Of a DNA stretch of 64,000 nt, positions 26,133 through 36,371 are shown in pieces. This DNA is from Candidatus Nanopelagicaceae bacterium (GTDB lineage Bacteria > Actinomycetota > Actinomycetes > Nanopelagicales > Nanopelagicaceae). The stretch is from positions 34,167-98,166 of the forward strand of contig VEQF01000004.1 in NCBI GenBank assembly GCA_018883365.1, written 5' to 3'. The first letter of the stretch is position 1, and each line of letters starts with the position of its first letter. A model generated the notes under the pieces. The model did no database searches. It saw only the letters and a list, made by a program, of their open reading frames with translations, and was not told the DNA's origin. Made by a program: the position numbers and the translations under genes.

Positions 26133-28046
26133 ATGGCAGATCCCGCGTCCTACCGCCCAACTGATATTCCTGACGAACCCGGGGTCTATCGCTTTTTTGA
26201 TCAGAATGACAAAGTTATTTATGTTGGCAAGGCTCGCTCCTTAAAAAATCGCCTCAATTCATACTTTCAGAAAAATGTGGGAGAAAAAACCTTTCGCATG
26301 ATTCATGCCGCAAACCGCGTTGATTGGACCGTGGTCGGAACTGAAGTTGAAGCTTTGCAGCTTGAGTTTACCTGGATAAAAGAGGAGAAGCCGCAGTTCA
26401 ATGTGCAGTTTAAGGATGATAAGTCCTATCCCTATTTGGCCATATCGCAGGATGAAGAGTTTCCGAGAATTTTCATCACGCGTCGATCAAAGAGAAAGGG
26501 CGTAGTTTATTTCGGACCTTTCACTCATGCATGGGCGTTGAGATCCACATTTGATGTACTTTTAAAACTTTTTCCAGTTCGCTCCTGTTCAAATGCAAAT
26601 TTCGAGCGGGCTAAAAAAATTAATCGACCATGTCTTTTAGGAGACATCGGTAAATGTGCCGCACCATGTGTGGGACGGGTTTCATCAGAGGAGCACCGAA
26701 AGTTAGCCAAGGATCTGCAGAACTTCATGTCTGATGGTTCTGCTGACATCGCATCGGAGCTGCGTAAAGAGATGGAGGCCGCTTCAGAGGCGCAGGAGTA
26801 TGAAAAAGCTGGCAAACTGCGAGATCAACTGGTTGCACTTGAAAGAGCAAGTGAATCAGCCAATGCAGCGATTTCTGACTCAATCAGCGCCGATTTTGTC
26901 GCCTTGCATCAGGACATAACCCATGCCGCTGCATCTATTTTCCGAGTTCGCAAAGGCAGAGTTATTGGTTCAAAATCCTGGATCGTTGATTTGAGCAATA
27001 TCCCAGAAGAGACTCCTTTGTTGGAGGTGACTGTTAATCAAATCTACTCAGAGTTCGAACCTGCTAAAGAAATTCTGGTAAATCTTGAGGTAGATGGCGA
27101 GGTTTTATCTGACTACATGTCCGATAAATTTGCTAGCAAGATAACCATTAGAAAGCCGGAACGCGGCGAGAAATCCGAGTTACTCGATACTGTCAAGCGG
27201 AATGCTCATCATGCGTTAGTTCAATTCTTAAGTAAGCGGGCCAATGACGCAGCAGTAAGCGGCAAGGCGTTAGAGGATCTAGCTACGGCTCTTAGGATGG
27301 AAGAGCTTCCGCTGCGGATTGAGTGTTTTGATATCTCAAACATTCAGGGCACCTCAGTGGTGGCTTCAATGGTGGTTTTTGAAGATGGTCAATCAAAAAA
27401 GAGTGAATACCGAAGATTTGGAATAGATGACAAAGAAGAGTTCGATGACACCAGAGCTATGCATCATGTGATTACTCGCCGCTTCAAGAGGTACTTGGCG
27501 GAGAAGGATTTGGATTTAACTGAAATAGAACTTTCTGGGGGAGAGAGACCGAAATTCGCTTACCCTCCTCAGCTGGTGATTGTTGACGGTGGACGTGGTC
27601 AGGTAAATGCTGCCGCAAGGGCTTTCTCTGAATTGGGAATTACCGATATAACTTTAGTTGGCTTGGCAAAAAGACTTGAAGAAATTTGGTTTCCAGGTGA
27701 AAGCTATCCAATTATTTTGCCAAGACATAGCGAGGCTCTTTATTTGGTGCAGCGAATTCGCGATGAGGCGCACAGATTCGCGATTACCTTTCATCGCTCT
27801 AAGAGATCGAAGCTGATGTTGGAATCCCTTTTGGATGAAATCCCATCATTGGGCGAAGTTAGGCGACAAGCACTTTTAGATAAGTTTGGCTCAGTTGCTG
27901 CGCTTAGAAAGTCAAGCGCTAAAGAGATTGCTCAGATTCCGGGAATCGGGGAGAAAACAGCTGAGTCGATTTGGAATTCGGTTTCGGCTAAAGAAGCTAG
28001 TGAGTATGTAGACACCCAAACCGGAGAAATAATCACCAATAATTAG
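26133..28046 (+). CDS. uvrC: Excinuclease ABC subunit C
   Basis: Nuclease that makes both incisions during nucleotide excision repair, 637 residues. An N-terminal GIY-YIG domain (GVYRFFDQ and VIYVGKARSLKNR, about 17-45) makes the 3' cut. A UVR motif near 205-240 binds UvrB. A central RNase H-like domain with ECFDISNIQGTSVVASMVVF makes the 5' cut. C-terminal helix-hairpin-helix motifs (IPSLGEVRRQALL, IPGIGEKTAESI) bind DNA. It starts two bases after the uvrA stop. rapZ follows after 51 bases. Confidence 0.98.
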   Translation: MADPASYRPTDIPDEPGVYRFFDQNDKVIYVGKARSLKNRLNSYFQKNVGEKTFRMIHAANRVDWTVVGTEVEALQLEFTWIKEEKPQFNVQFKDDKSYPYLAISQDEEFPRIFITRRSKRKGVVYFGPFTHAWALRSTFDVLLKLFPVRSCSNANFERAKKINRPCLLGDIGKCAAPCVGRVSSEEHRKLAKDLQNFMSDGSADIASELRKEMEAASEAQEYEKAGKLRDQLVALERASESANAAISDSISADFVALHQDITHAAASIFRVRKGRVIGSKSWIVDLSNIPEETPLLEVTVNQIYSEFEPAKEILVNLEVDGEVLSDYMSDKFASKITIRKPERGEKSELLDTVKRNAHHALVQFLSKRANDAAVSGKALEDLATALRMEELPLRIECFDISNIQGTSVVASMVVFEDGQSKKSEYRRFGIDDKEEFDDTRAMHHVITRRFKRYLAEKDLDLTEIELSGGERPKFAYPPQLVIVDGGRGQVNAAARAFSELGITDITLVGLAKRLEEIWFPGESYPIILPRHSEALYLVQRIRDEAHRFAITFHRSKRSKLMLESLLDEIPSLGEVRRQALLDKFGSVAALRKSSAKEIAQIPGIGEKTAESIWNSVSAKEASEYVDTQTGEIITNN

Positions 28047-28097
28047 CGGCGTAATTGATGATTGCAAGATGCTTGACAGTCAGGAGATGATGCGGGC

Positions 28098-28970
28098 ATG
28101 GACCGCGAGATAGTTCTGGTAACTGGCATGAGTGGAGCGGGTCGTTCAACGGTAGCCCACGCCATGGAAGACCATGGTTGGTATGTGATTGACAATTTGC
28201 CTCCTTCTTTATTGCTAGCGGTCTTTGACACTACTGAGCGGACCGCAGATAAATTGGCGGTAGTAATCGATGTACGCGGACGGCAGTTGTTTGATGATTT
28301 AAACCGCTCGCTTTCAGAGTTGGCTGAACGCGGGATAGCTCGTCGCATCATCTTTGTGGATGCTGCAGATGATGTGCTGGTTAGAAGATTTGAATCATCA
28401 CGCAGACCCCATCCACTACAAGGAAATGACCGGATAGTTGATGGCATTGAAAAAGAGAGAGAAAAGCTTCGTGAGCTGCGAGCGGGAGCGGATTTAGTAG
28501 TTGATTCCTCCCAGTTAAATGTTCACCAACTTGAAAAGAAAATATCAGAGCTATTTTCCACTGTTGAGACCGCATCTCTGAAGGTGAATGTTCTTTCCTT
28601 CGGATACAAATATGGATTACCGGTTGATGCCGATTTAGTAATGGATTGCCGATTTATCCCAAACCCGCACTGGGATCCAGAGCTGCGACCAATGAATGGT
28701 CTGGATAAAGAGGTAAGTGACGCGGTTTTGAATGCAGAGAGCGTTGGAGAATTTTTGCAGAGGTACATGGATCTGTTTCAGAGCGTTGGTAAAGGTTATT
28801 TGAGAGAAGGAAAGAAATACATAACTCTGGCAATTGGCTGCACCGGTGGCAAACACCGCAGCGTTGCGGTTGCAGAGGAGTTAGCACGGCGGATAAATGG
28901 AACAAAGATTGACAGCGAGCATTCAGTCTCTGCGCACGCAATTCATCGTGATCTAGGTCGCGAGCGGTAA
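28098..28970 (+). CDS. rapZ: RNase adapter / nucleotide-binding protein RapZ (YvcJ)
   Basis: P-loop protein; in Enterobacteria it directs RNase E to GlmZ sRNA, while the actinobacterial role is less clear. 290 residues with Walker A GMSGAGRSTVAHAMED (about 9-24), VDAADDVLVRRF, and the C-terminal domain motifs SFGYKYGLPVDADLVMDCRF and GCTGGKHRSVAVAEEL, which contains a Cys-x2-Gly-Lys-His phosphate-binding-like loop. AGGAG lies 11 bases before the ATG, somewhat far. It forms the conserved trio rapZ-yvcK-whiA found next to uvrC and gap in Gram-positive bacteria. Confidence 0.94.
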   Translation: MDREIVLVTGMSGAGRSTVAHAMEDHGWYVIDNLPPSLLLAVFDTTERTADKLAVVIDVRGRQLFDDLNRSLSELAERGIARRIIFVDAADDVLVRRFESSRRPHPLQGNDRIVDGIEKEREKLRELRAGADLVVDSSQLNVHQLEKKISELFSTVETASLKVNVLSFGYKYGLPVDADLVMDCRFIPNPHWDPELRPMNGLDKEVSDAVLNAESVGEFLQRYMDLFQSVGKGYLREGKKYITLAIGCTGGKHRSVAVAEELARRINGTKIDSEHSVSAHAIHRDLGRER

Positions 28971-28977
28971 ATTTGAC

Positions 28978-29940
28978 ATGCAGGAAAAGCCTAAAGTTGT
29001 TGCCCTTGGTGGTGGGCACGGTTTAGCAGCCACATTAAATGCTTTAAGGCTGATAACTCCTAACCTAACCGCGATTGTCACCGTTGCAGACAATGGTGGA
29101 TCAAGCGGAAGATTGCGGGACGAGTTTGATTCTCTGCCGCCCGGTGATTTGAGAATGGCGTTAGCTGCGTTATGTGCCAATGATGAGTGGGGTAGAAGCT
29201 GGGCAGAAATAATGCAATACCGATTTACCTCCGAAGGTCCTCTGAATGGACATGCACTTGGAAATCTTCTACTGACCGCACTTTGGGATCGTGATGAAGA
29301 TCCGGTAGCAGGGCTAGATAAAGTGGGTGCGCTATTAAAAGTTGTTGGAAGAGTTTTACCAATGGCGCTTCAGCCTCTAGATATCGAAGGCGTATTCAAA
29401 AGTTGGGATGGCACCCATGTTGTAAGAGGTCAGAAAGAGGTGGCGATTAGTAAAGGATCACTGGAGGATCTCAGACTTATTCCTAGTGATGCGACTCCGA
29501 CCAGTGAAGGTTTGCAAGCGCTAGCTGATGCAGATTTCATAACAATCGGGCCGGGATCTTGGTTCTCAAGTGTTTTGCCACATGTTCTGGTCAAACGCCA
29601 ACTTGCCGCAATAGAGCAATCAAAAGCAAAGAGAATTTTGGTACTTAACTTAGATGCAACCATCAATCATTCTGGTGATGAATTTGCAGGCAGTTCACCG
29701 GCGGAGCATCTACGGGTTCTGCAGCGATTTGCCCCTAATTTAAGGTGCGATATCGCTTTGATTGATGAGTCTATTGCAGCCCAAGCCACAGTTTTGCCGG
29801 AGCTAGAAAAATTAGTCCAGGACATGGGGGGAAAGGTGAATGTGGCAAATCTCGCAGTTCACCCGGGAAGTAATCATCATGATGCCCAGAAATTATTTTC
29901 CGCTTTCAGCCACATTTTCCAATCGGAGATGATTAGATAA
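28978..29940 (+). CDS. yvcK: Gluconeogenesis/cell-wall factor YvcK (CofD-like, GlmR)
   Basis: CofD-like protein that in Bacillus binds UDP-GlcNAc and supports cell wall synthesis on gluconeogenic carbon; mycobacterial CuvA is similar. 320 residues with the N-terminal glycine motif [42 protein letters not shown] and [15 protein letters not shown]. No kinase or transferase activity can be claimed from sequence. It begins 7 bases after rapZ, and whiA starts 5 bases after it. Confidence 0.93.
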   Translation: MQEKPKVVALGGGHGLAATLNALRLITPNLTAIVTVADNGGSSGRLRDEFDSLPPGDLRMALAALCANDEWGRSWAEIMQYRFTSEGPLNGHALGNLLLTALWDRDEDPVAGLDKVGALLKVVGRVLPMALQPLDIEGVFKSWDGTHVVRGQKEVAISKGSLEDLRLIPSDATPTSEGLQALADADFITIGPGSWFSSVLPHVLVKRQLAAIEQSKAKRILVLNLDATINHSGDEFAGSSPAEHLRVLQRFAPNLRCDIALIDESIAAQATVLPELEKLVQDMGGKVNVANLAVHPGSNHHDAQKLFSAFSHIFQSEMIR

Positions 29941-29945
29941 CGCTC

Positions 29946-30923
29946 ATGGCAATGACCGCGTCGGTTAAGGATGAGTTAAGTCGACTTGCGATCTCCAAAC
30001 CTTGCTGTCGCAAAGCTGAAGTTTCTTCAATCTTGAGGTTCGCAGGTGGTCTTCATATTTCTGCTGGAAAAATCATGGTGGAGATTGAATTAGACACCGC
30101 TCAGGCTGCGCGCCGAATCAGAAAAGATATTGCAGATATTTACGGTCATGACTCTGATTTGGCGGTCATCAGCGCTGGAGGATTGAGAAAAGGAAGTCGT
30201 TACTTAGTTCGGGTTATTAAAGATGGCGACGCATTGGCTAGACAAACTGGTTTAGTTGATTCTCACGGCAGACCGGTTCGCGGTCTGCCGCCACAAGTTG
30301 TTTCAGCCGGAATCTGCGATGCGGAAGCGGCTTGGCGTGGAGCATTTCTGGCACATGGCTCTCTAACAGAACCAGGAAGATCATCAGCTCTAGAAATTAC
30401 CTGCCCTGGACCGGAAGCTGCACTGGCACTAGTTGGTGCTGCGCGTCGTTTAAATATTTCTGCAAAAGCTCGTGAAGTTCGCGGCGTAGATCGTGTAGTA
30501 ATTCGTGATGGAGATGCGATTGGAGTTTTGCTAACTCGCTTAGGTGCACATGAAAGTGTTATGGCGTGGGAAGAAAGACGGATGCGCCGAGAGGTACGAG
30601 CTACCGCAAATCGCCTCGCTAATTTTGATGATGCAAATTTACGACGTTCCGCCAGAGCTGCCGTTGCAGCATCGGCGCGCGTGCAACGAGCGATGGAGAT
30701 TTTGGGTGATGAAATTCCAGATCATCTTCGCGAAGCAGGTCAATTGCGCATAACTCATGGTCAGGCAAGTTTGGAGGAGTTGGGCTCCTTATCTACGCCT
30801 CCAATGACAAAGGATGCGATCGCTGGGCGAATCAGAAGGTTGCTTGCGATGGCCGATAAGCGAGCTGCTGAGTTGGGAATTCCAGACACCGAAGCTGGTC
30901 TATCTCCTGATTTGTTGAATTAG
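29946..30923 (+). CDS. whiA: WhiA-family transcriptional regulator
   Basis: DNA-binding protein required for sporulation septation in Streptomyces and for division control elsewhere. 325 residues: an N-terminal LAGLIDADG-homing-endonuclease-like part ([15 protein letters not shown] and [21 protein letters not shown]) lacking obvious catalytic function, and a C-terminal helix-turn-helix with [23 protein letters not shown]. Presence in a small, presumably non-sporulating genome argues for a division role. Two ATGs (29946, 29952) are possible starts; the first is used. A 131-base gap with the gap promoter follows. Confidence 0.94.
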   Translation: MAMTASVKDELSRLAISKPCCRKAEVSSILRFAGGLHISAGKIMVEIELDTAQAARRIRKDIADIYGHDSDLAVISAGGLRKGSRYLVRVIKDGDALARQTGLVDSHGRPVRGLPPQVVSAGICDAEAAWRGAFLAHGSLTEPGRSSALEITCPGPEAALALVGAARRLNISAKAREVRGVDRVVIRDGDAIGVLLTRLGAHESVMAWEERRMRREVRATANRLANFDDANLRRSARAAVAASARVQRAMEILGDEIPDHLREAGQLRITHGQASLEELGSLSTPPMTKDAIAGRIRRLLAMADKRAAELGIPDTEAGLSPDLLN

Positions 30924-30949
30924 CAGGTTGGGCAAGCTCGCTAAATCAA

Positions 30950-30977
30950 GTTACATATTTAGGTTCACTGATAGTAT
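30950..30977 (+). promoter_or_regulatory. Candidate promoter of the gap-pgk-tpiA cluster
   Basis: GTTACA (30950-30955), 16 bases, TAGTAT (30972-30977). The predicted start near 30984 gives a leader of about 70 bases before gap. A second -10-like AATAAT at 31008-31013 lies 7 bases before an ATG that opens a 17-codon frame overlapping the gap start. Confidence 0.4.
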
Positions 30978-31021
30978 TTCGCTTGAGTCCACAGGGTCGT
31001 GGCGAAAAATAATTCGATTGA

Positions 31022-32056
<1,035 letters not shown>

Positions 32057-32087
32057 TTCTCGCTAATTCGGTAAGAGAGAGATTCCG

Positions 32088-33296
32088 ATGACACTTGCAG
32101 TTAAAGCTCTTAATCCTGCAGATTTAGCTGGGAAAAAAGTGCTGCTCCGTTGCGATCTAAACGTTCCATTAAAAGATGATGGTGCTGGCAGTCGCATAAT
32201 TACTGATGATGGTCGTATTCGGGCATCACTTCCTACGCTGAATAAGATTCTTGATGCTGGCGCAGCGGTAATAGTTGTCGCCCACTTAGGACGTCCAAAA
32301 GGAGAGCGAAAGCCCGAACTATCTCTGGCACCAATAGCGACAAGATTGAGCGAGCTACTTAAGCGGCCCGTTGATTTTGCTTCAGATGTTGTCGGAGACT
32401 CAGCAGTGAATGCGGTTTCAAAGTTGCAGCCTGGTTCGGTTGTTTTACTTGAGAACGTTCGTTTTGAAGAGGCCGAGACCAGCAAGGATGAAGCGGTTCG
32501 AAAAGCATTTGCTAAACAACTTTCAGATTTTGCAGATTACTACGTCGGTGATGGTTTTGGTGCGGTTCATCGCAAACACGCATCAGTTTTCGAAGCGGCA
32601 GCCAATCTGCCTCACGCTGCAGGTGATTTGATCTGCGCAGAGGTTGAAGTTTTGCGAAAACTTACCGAAGCTCCAGAAAGACCGTATGGCGTTGTACTGG
32701 GTGGCGCGAAAGTCTCAGACAAGATTGGTGTTATCACTAATTTGCTAGACAAGGTAAATCTTTTGGCCATTGGCGGCGGAATGGTTTTCACTTTTCTTGC
32801 TGCACAAGGCAAGGAAATTGGTAAGTCTTTAGTAGAGACTGATTCCATTCCACTAGTGCAAGATTTATTAAAGCGTGCGGCTGATCTTGGCGTGGAAGTA
32901 CTTTTGCCTACAGATATTGTTGTTGCGCCAGCATTTGCTGATGCTTCGCCACTTGTTGTATCAGTCGACGATATTCCAAGTGATCAAATGGGCTTGGACA
33001 TCGGACCGGAAAGTGCGAAAACCTTTGCCCAAGCTATAAAACGCTGCAAAACAGTGTTCTGGAATGGCCCGATGGGCGTGTTTGAGTTTGCGAACTTTGC
33101 CCAAGGAACCAAGGTGGTCGCAGAGGCTTTGACTCAAGTTGCTGGTCTTTCTGTTGTGGGAGGCGGAGATTCCGCCGCCGCAGTTCGCGCCTTGGGCTTC
33201 AAAGATGAACAATTTGGTTACATTTCCACCGGTGGCGGTGCCTCTCTGGAGTACCTAGAGGGCAAAGAGTTACCAGGATTGTCCGCATTGGCTTAA
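32088..33296 (+). CDS. pgk: Phosphoglycerate kinase
   Basis: Transfers the acyl phosphate of 1,3-bisphosphoglycerate to ADP. 402 residues, normal length. Seen: VLLRCDLNVPLKDD, the substrate histidine motif VVAHLGRPKGER, LLENVRF, GVVLGGAKVSDKIGV, and the C-terminal nucleotide motif VVGGGDSAAAVRALG followed by ISTGGGASLEYLEG. It lies 31 bases after gap, with a GAGAG-rich weak ribosome binding site. Codon choice looks like the neighbouring glycolytic genes. Confidence 0.98.
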   Translation: MTLAVKALNPADLAGKKVLLRCDLNVPLKDDGAGSRIITDDGRIRASLPTLNKILDAGAAVIVVAHLGRPKGERKPELSLAPIATRLSELLKRPVDFASDVVGDSAVNAVSKLQPGSVVLLENVRFEEAETSKDEAVRKAFAKQLSDFADYYVGDGFGAVHRKHASVFEAAANLPHAAGDLICAEVEVLRKLTEAPERPYGVVLGGAKVSDKIGVITNLLDKVNLLAIGGGMVFTFLAAQGKEIGKSLVETDSIPLVQDLLKRAADLGVEVLLPTDIVVAPAFADASPLVVSVDDIPSDQMGLDIGPESAKTFAQAIKRCKTVFWNGPMGVFEFANFAQGTKVVAEALTQVAGLSVVGGGDSAAAVRALGFKDEQFGYISTGGGASLEYLEGKELPGLSALA

Positions 33297-33341
33297 AGAT
33301 TTTCACATCATTTTCTATTTTGAACTAAGTGAGGGGAAAGC

Positions 33342-34118
33342 ATGTCACGCAAACCGCTAATAGCAGGTAACTGGAAGATGAACCTCAATCATCTTGAAGC
33401 GATTGCGGTAACTCAAAAGTTAGCCTACTCACTAGAAGATCGTGATTTTGACGCTGTTGATGTTGCGGTTATCCCACCGTTTACCGATATTCGATCTGTC
33501 CAAACTTTGGTTGATGGCGATCGGTTGAAATTGAGTTACGGTGCGCAGGATGTTTCACCTGAGAAATCTGGCGCTTTTACCGGCGACATCTCAGCCAGCA
33601 TGTTGAAGAAACTTGATTGCACCTATGTTTTAGTGGGCCACTCAGAGCGACGTGCGATTCACAATGAAGGCGATACATTAATTAATAAAAAAATGCGCGC
33701 CGTATTGGAAAATGAAATGATTCCGATTTTTTGCATCGGGGAGGAGCTAGCAATTCGTGAATCCGGCACCCATGTTGAACATGTTTTAAATCAAGTTCGT
33801 GAAGGTCTTAAAGGCTTTCATAAGCCAGAACTAAAGAAGATTGTCTTCGCATATGAACCTGTCTGGGCGATTGGAACCGGAAAAACCGCAACACCAGAGG
33901 ATGCCCAAGAGGTTTGTGCCGCAATACGAGTAGAGCTCGCAAAAATTGGAAGTGATGAGATCGCAGAAAACGCCAAGATTCTCTACGGAGGTTCGGTGAA
34001 GTCGGCAAATATCGTAGACATTATGAAACAGAGCGATGTTGATGGAGCTCTGGTCGGCGGCGCGAGCCTTGATCCGGAAGAGTTTGCTCGAATCTGCAAA
34101 TTTCATCGAGTTTTGTAG
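33342..34118 (+). CDS. tpiA: Triosephosphate isomerase
   Basis: Interconverts dihydroxyacetone phosphate and glyceraldehyde 3-phosphate. 258 residues with AGNWKMNLN (active-site Asn/Lys), VLVGHSERR (catalytic His), the [14 protein letters not shown] loop with the catalytic Glu, YGGSVKSAN and [10 protein letters not shown] phosphate-binding loops. A strong GAGGGGA ribosome binding site precedes the ATG. It completes the gap-pgk-tpiA glycolytic unit. Confidence 0.98.
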   Translation: MSRKPLIAGNWKMNLNHLEAIAVTQKLAYSLEDRDFDAVDVAVIPPFTDIRSVQTLVDGDRLKLSYGAQDVSPEKSGAFTGDISASMLKKLDCTYVLVGHSERRAIHNEGDTLINKKMRAVLENEMIPIFCIGEELAIRESGTHVEHVLNQVREGLKGFHKPELKKIVFAYEPVWAIGTGKTATPEDAQEVCAAIRVELAKIGSDEIAENAKILYGGSVKSANIVDIMKQSDVDGALVGGASLDPEEFARICKFHRVL

Positions 34119-34169
34119 TCATCTGGAGGGCTAGCTTCGACCCTGCACGGCGTTGGCTAGCGGATTGGG

Positions 34170-34175
34170 TAGTAT
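34170..34175 (+). promoter_or_regulatory. Possible -10 of secG
   Basis: TAGTAT lies in the 128-base tpiA-secG gap, about 70 bases before the secG start. The matching -35 is poor. Two copies of GGCTAGC flank the region upstream, at about 34130 and 34154; their meaning is unknown. Confidence 0.3.
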
Positions 34176-34246
34176 TTCCCCTTCAGAAGGCCCCTAAAGG
34201 TTTCCTCAGAAAAAGGTTCCCCGTAAACAGGCACAAGGAGTAACTC

Positions 34247-34474
34247 GTGGCATTAGCACTATCAATCCTGTTGGTTATCACCAGCGTCTTGATGATCCTT
34301 CTCGTTTTGCTCCATAAGGGCAAAGGAAGTGGTTTGTCTGACCTATTCGGTGGTGGAATGTCATCCAATTATGGCGGCTCTTCAGTTGTTGAAAAAAACC
34401 TTGATCGCATAACTATTGTGGTGGGTGGAGTTTGGTTTGCAGCAGTAGTCGCTTTGAGTTTAGTTTTAAAGTAA
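34247..34474 (+). CDS. secG: Preprotein translocase subunit SecG
   Basis: Small membrane subunit of the SecYEG protein export channel. 75 residues with two hydrophobic helices (about 2-22 and 52-72) around a glycine/serine-rich loop containing GKGSGLSDLFGGG, the family hallmark. The start is GTG with a good AAGGAG ribosome binding site six bases upstream. The position after tpiA is the standard actinobacterial and Gram-positive location. Confidence 0.95.
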   Translation: MALALSILLVITSVLMILLVLLHKGKGSGLSDLFGGGMSSNYGGSSVVEKNLDRITIVVGGVWFAAVVALSLVLK

Positions 34475-34503
34475 AAGTAATTTTCTTAGGTTAAGGAGAA
34501 AAC

Positions 34504-34854
34504 ATGGCTGGTGGAAGCGCAATCCGTGGTTCACGCGTCGGCGCTGGTCCAATGGGCGAGGCTGAACGTGGCGAAGCTATTGCACGTTTCAGAGTTTCCT
34601 ATTGGTGCTTAAACGGTCATGAAACAAAACCTTCTTTTGCAGAGGATGGAACAGTTGTCGTTCCAGCTGAATGGGATTGCCCTCGATGCGGATTTCCAGC
34701 AGGTCGAGATAAGAACAATCCACCTTCACCAACTAAGAATGAACCTTACAAAACTCACTTGGCATATGTTAAGGAGCGCCGAACTGAGGCAGAGGCAAAG
34801 AAGATTCTTGATGCAGCTTTGAAAAAACTTCGTGGCGAAGAGGACGAAGACTAA
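34504..34854 (+). CDS. rbpA: RNA polymerase-binding protein RbpA
   Basis: Actinobacteria-specific factor that binds RNA polymerase and the principal sigma factor and stabilises open complexes. 116 residues: N-terminal GGSAIRGSRVGAGPMGE, a small zinc-type core with WCLNGH and CPRCG, and a C-terminal sigma-interacting helix rich in Arg, Lys and Glu. A strong AAGGAG precedes the ATG. Its 3' end overlaps the convergent pgi gene by 4 bases. RbpA supports promoters with weak -35 elements, in keeping with the -10-dominated promoters proposed in this window. Confidence 0.96.
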   Translation: MAGGSAIRGSRVGAGPMGEAERGEAIARFRVSYWCLNGHETKPSFAEDGTVVVPAEWDCPRCGFPAGRDKNNPPSPTKNEPYKTHLAYVKERRTEAEAKKILDAALKKLRGEEDED

Positions 34855-36371
34855 TTTGTCATAGCTGCTTTTAGCAGCTCATGTATTCCAAGCTCGCGGT
34901 TTTTTAAGTGGAACCTAACGATTGGGAAGTTTCTATCTGACAAAGCCTCGCTGTCTCCAAGCGCTTGCGCCATGAACAAAGTTTCAAATCCATAGCCTTT
35001 ACCTTCAATTGGCCAATCGTTATTGGTGCGCCCTGTGATTTGGATGAATGATCCAACTTTTGGCCCGCCTTTATGGAATTGGCCTGTGGAGTGCAAGAAG
35101 CGTGGACCCCAACCAAAAGTGGTCGGAATTTGGAAACGGCTTTCGAGTAGTTTTCGAAGTTTAATAATTTCATCATCAACACCACGATGCAGATACGCCA
35201 TGATGGCTAAGTAACCATCGGATGATTCAGCAGCTTGCGTAAAATATGCGTTCAAAGAATCTAATTTCTGAGCTGCAAAAACCGAAATATGCTCAGTTTC
35301 AAAGGTTGGGATGAGGATTTCACTTCCTGAATTAGCCCACCTAGCCAAGAGCGCGGAGGTCTTTTCCTTTGCTTCAGTCACATTTGGTTGATTAAATGGA
35401 TCAACCTTTAGCAGGTAACTGGTTAGCGCAGTAACCCATTCCCAAAACAAAAACTGCTCACCTAGTGTTCCAGATACCCCATATTGATTAGCCAGATTAA
35501 AAGAAATAACAGGGTAGAAAGGGTTATCTGTATTTTCGACAACGACCGGAAGCACGCCTTTGTCATCTTTGCCGGTGGATTCGGCAATTAACTGCTCAAT
35601 CCAGTCGCCTAAACCATGCAGGCCAGAGCCTGAGTCGCTGAATCCAACATATTTGAATTCAGATGTAGCAAGCGCAGCAGCAACTTGAACTACTGCTGAA
35701 TCTTCAAGGACAAAAGCTTTTGCAGCTTCGGCAGCGTCATCAAGTAGAACTGATACATCTACACCTATTAACGCCGCCGGAGTTAAACCAAATGCGCTAA
35801 GAGCACTAAAGCGGCCGCCCACATTTGGATCAGCATTTATAACCCGATAACCACTTTCGCGGGCCGCCTGATCCAAAGGTGAATTGGGATCTGTTACTAC
35901 AACCAAGTGATTTCTTGGATCTAGACCCTGTTTCTTGAGCTCCGCTTCTACGGCAAGTTTTTGCGAGGCGGTTTCGATGGTGGATCCTGATTTGGATCCA
36001 ATTACAAAGCAGCTCCGACTTAAATCCTTCGACAACACAGCTTTTACATGATGCGGATCGGTTGAGTCCAAAACGGTGAGCGTCTTCTTGTAGACCGCAG
36101 CGATTACCTCGGGAGCAAGAGAGGATCCACCCATTCCACAAAGTACATACTCTTCATGTTGCATCTCTCTTGACCAGGCACAAAGTGCATCCAAAAGCGG
36201 CAATAGCTCTCTAGAGGTTTCGGGAAGATCAATCCAATTCAATCGAATCGCGGCCTCTGCCTGCGCCTGAGATCCCCATAAAGTTGCATCTTTAGCAGCT
36301 AATCTGGCGGTAATTGAATTAAGCGCCTTCTTATTTTCGGCCGGGCTAGTGAATCCTTTAATCTCAATCAT
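34851..36371 (-). CDS. pgi: Glucose-6-phosphate isomerase, divergent actinobacterial form
   Basis: Interconverts glucose 6-phosphate and fructose 6-phosphate. 506 residues, shorter than the roughly 550 of E. coli-type Pgi. The SIS-domain signatures GSKSGSTIET and VGGRFSALSAFG are clear. The late segment TFGWGPRFLHSTGQFHKGGP resembles the Pgi half of known transaldolase-Pgi fusion proteins. Here the two are separate genes whose ends overlap by 4 bases (ATGA), in the order tkt-tal-pgi. It ends inside the last codons of convergent rbpA. The oxidative pathway genes zwf, opcA and pgl, often neighbours, are not here. Confidence 0.93.
   Translation of the reverse strand: MIEIKGFTSPAENKKALNSITARLAAKDATLWGSQAQAEAAIRLNWIDLPETSRELLPLLDALCAWSREMQHEEYVLCGMGGSSLAPEVIAAVYKKTLTVLDSTDPHHVKAVLSKDLSRSCFVIGSKSGSTIETASQKLAVEAELKKQGLDPRNHLVVVTDPNSPLDQAARESGYRVINADPNVGGRFSALSAFGLTPAALIGVDVSVLLDDAAEAAKAFVLEDSAVVQVAAALATSEFKYVGFSDSGSGLHGLGDWIEQLIAESTGKDDKGVLPVVVENTDNPFYPVISFNLANQYGVSGTLGEQFLFWEWVTALTSYLLKVDPFNQPNVTEAKEKTSALLARWANSGSEILIPTFETEHISVFAAQKLDSLNAYFTQAAESSDGYLAIMAYLHRGVDDEIIKLRKLLESRFQIPTTFGWGPRFLHSTGQFHKGGPKVGSFIQITGRTNNDWPIEGKGYGFETLFMAQALGDSEALSDRNFPIVRFHLKNRELGIHELLKAAMTN

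Noticed and set aside
34130..34160. Repeated GGCTAGC between tpiA and secG as a terminator
   Set aside because: GCTAGC is a short self-palindrome, the copies are about 20 bases apart and no T-run follows.
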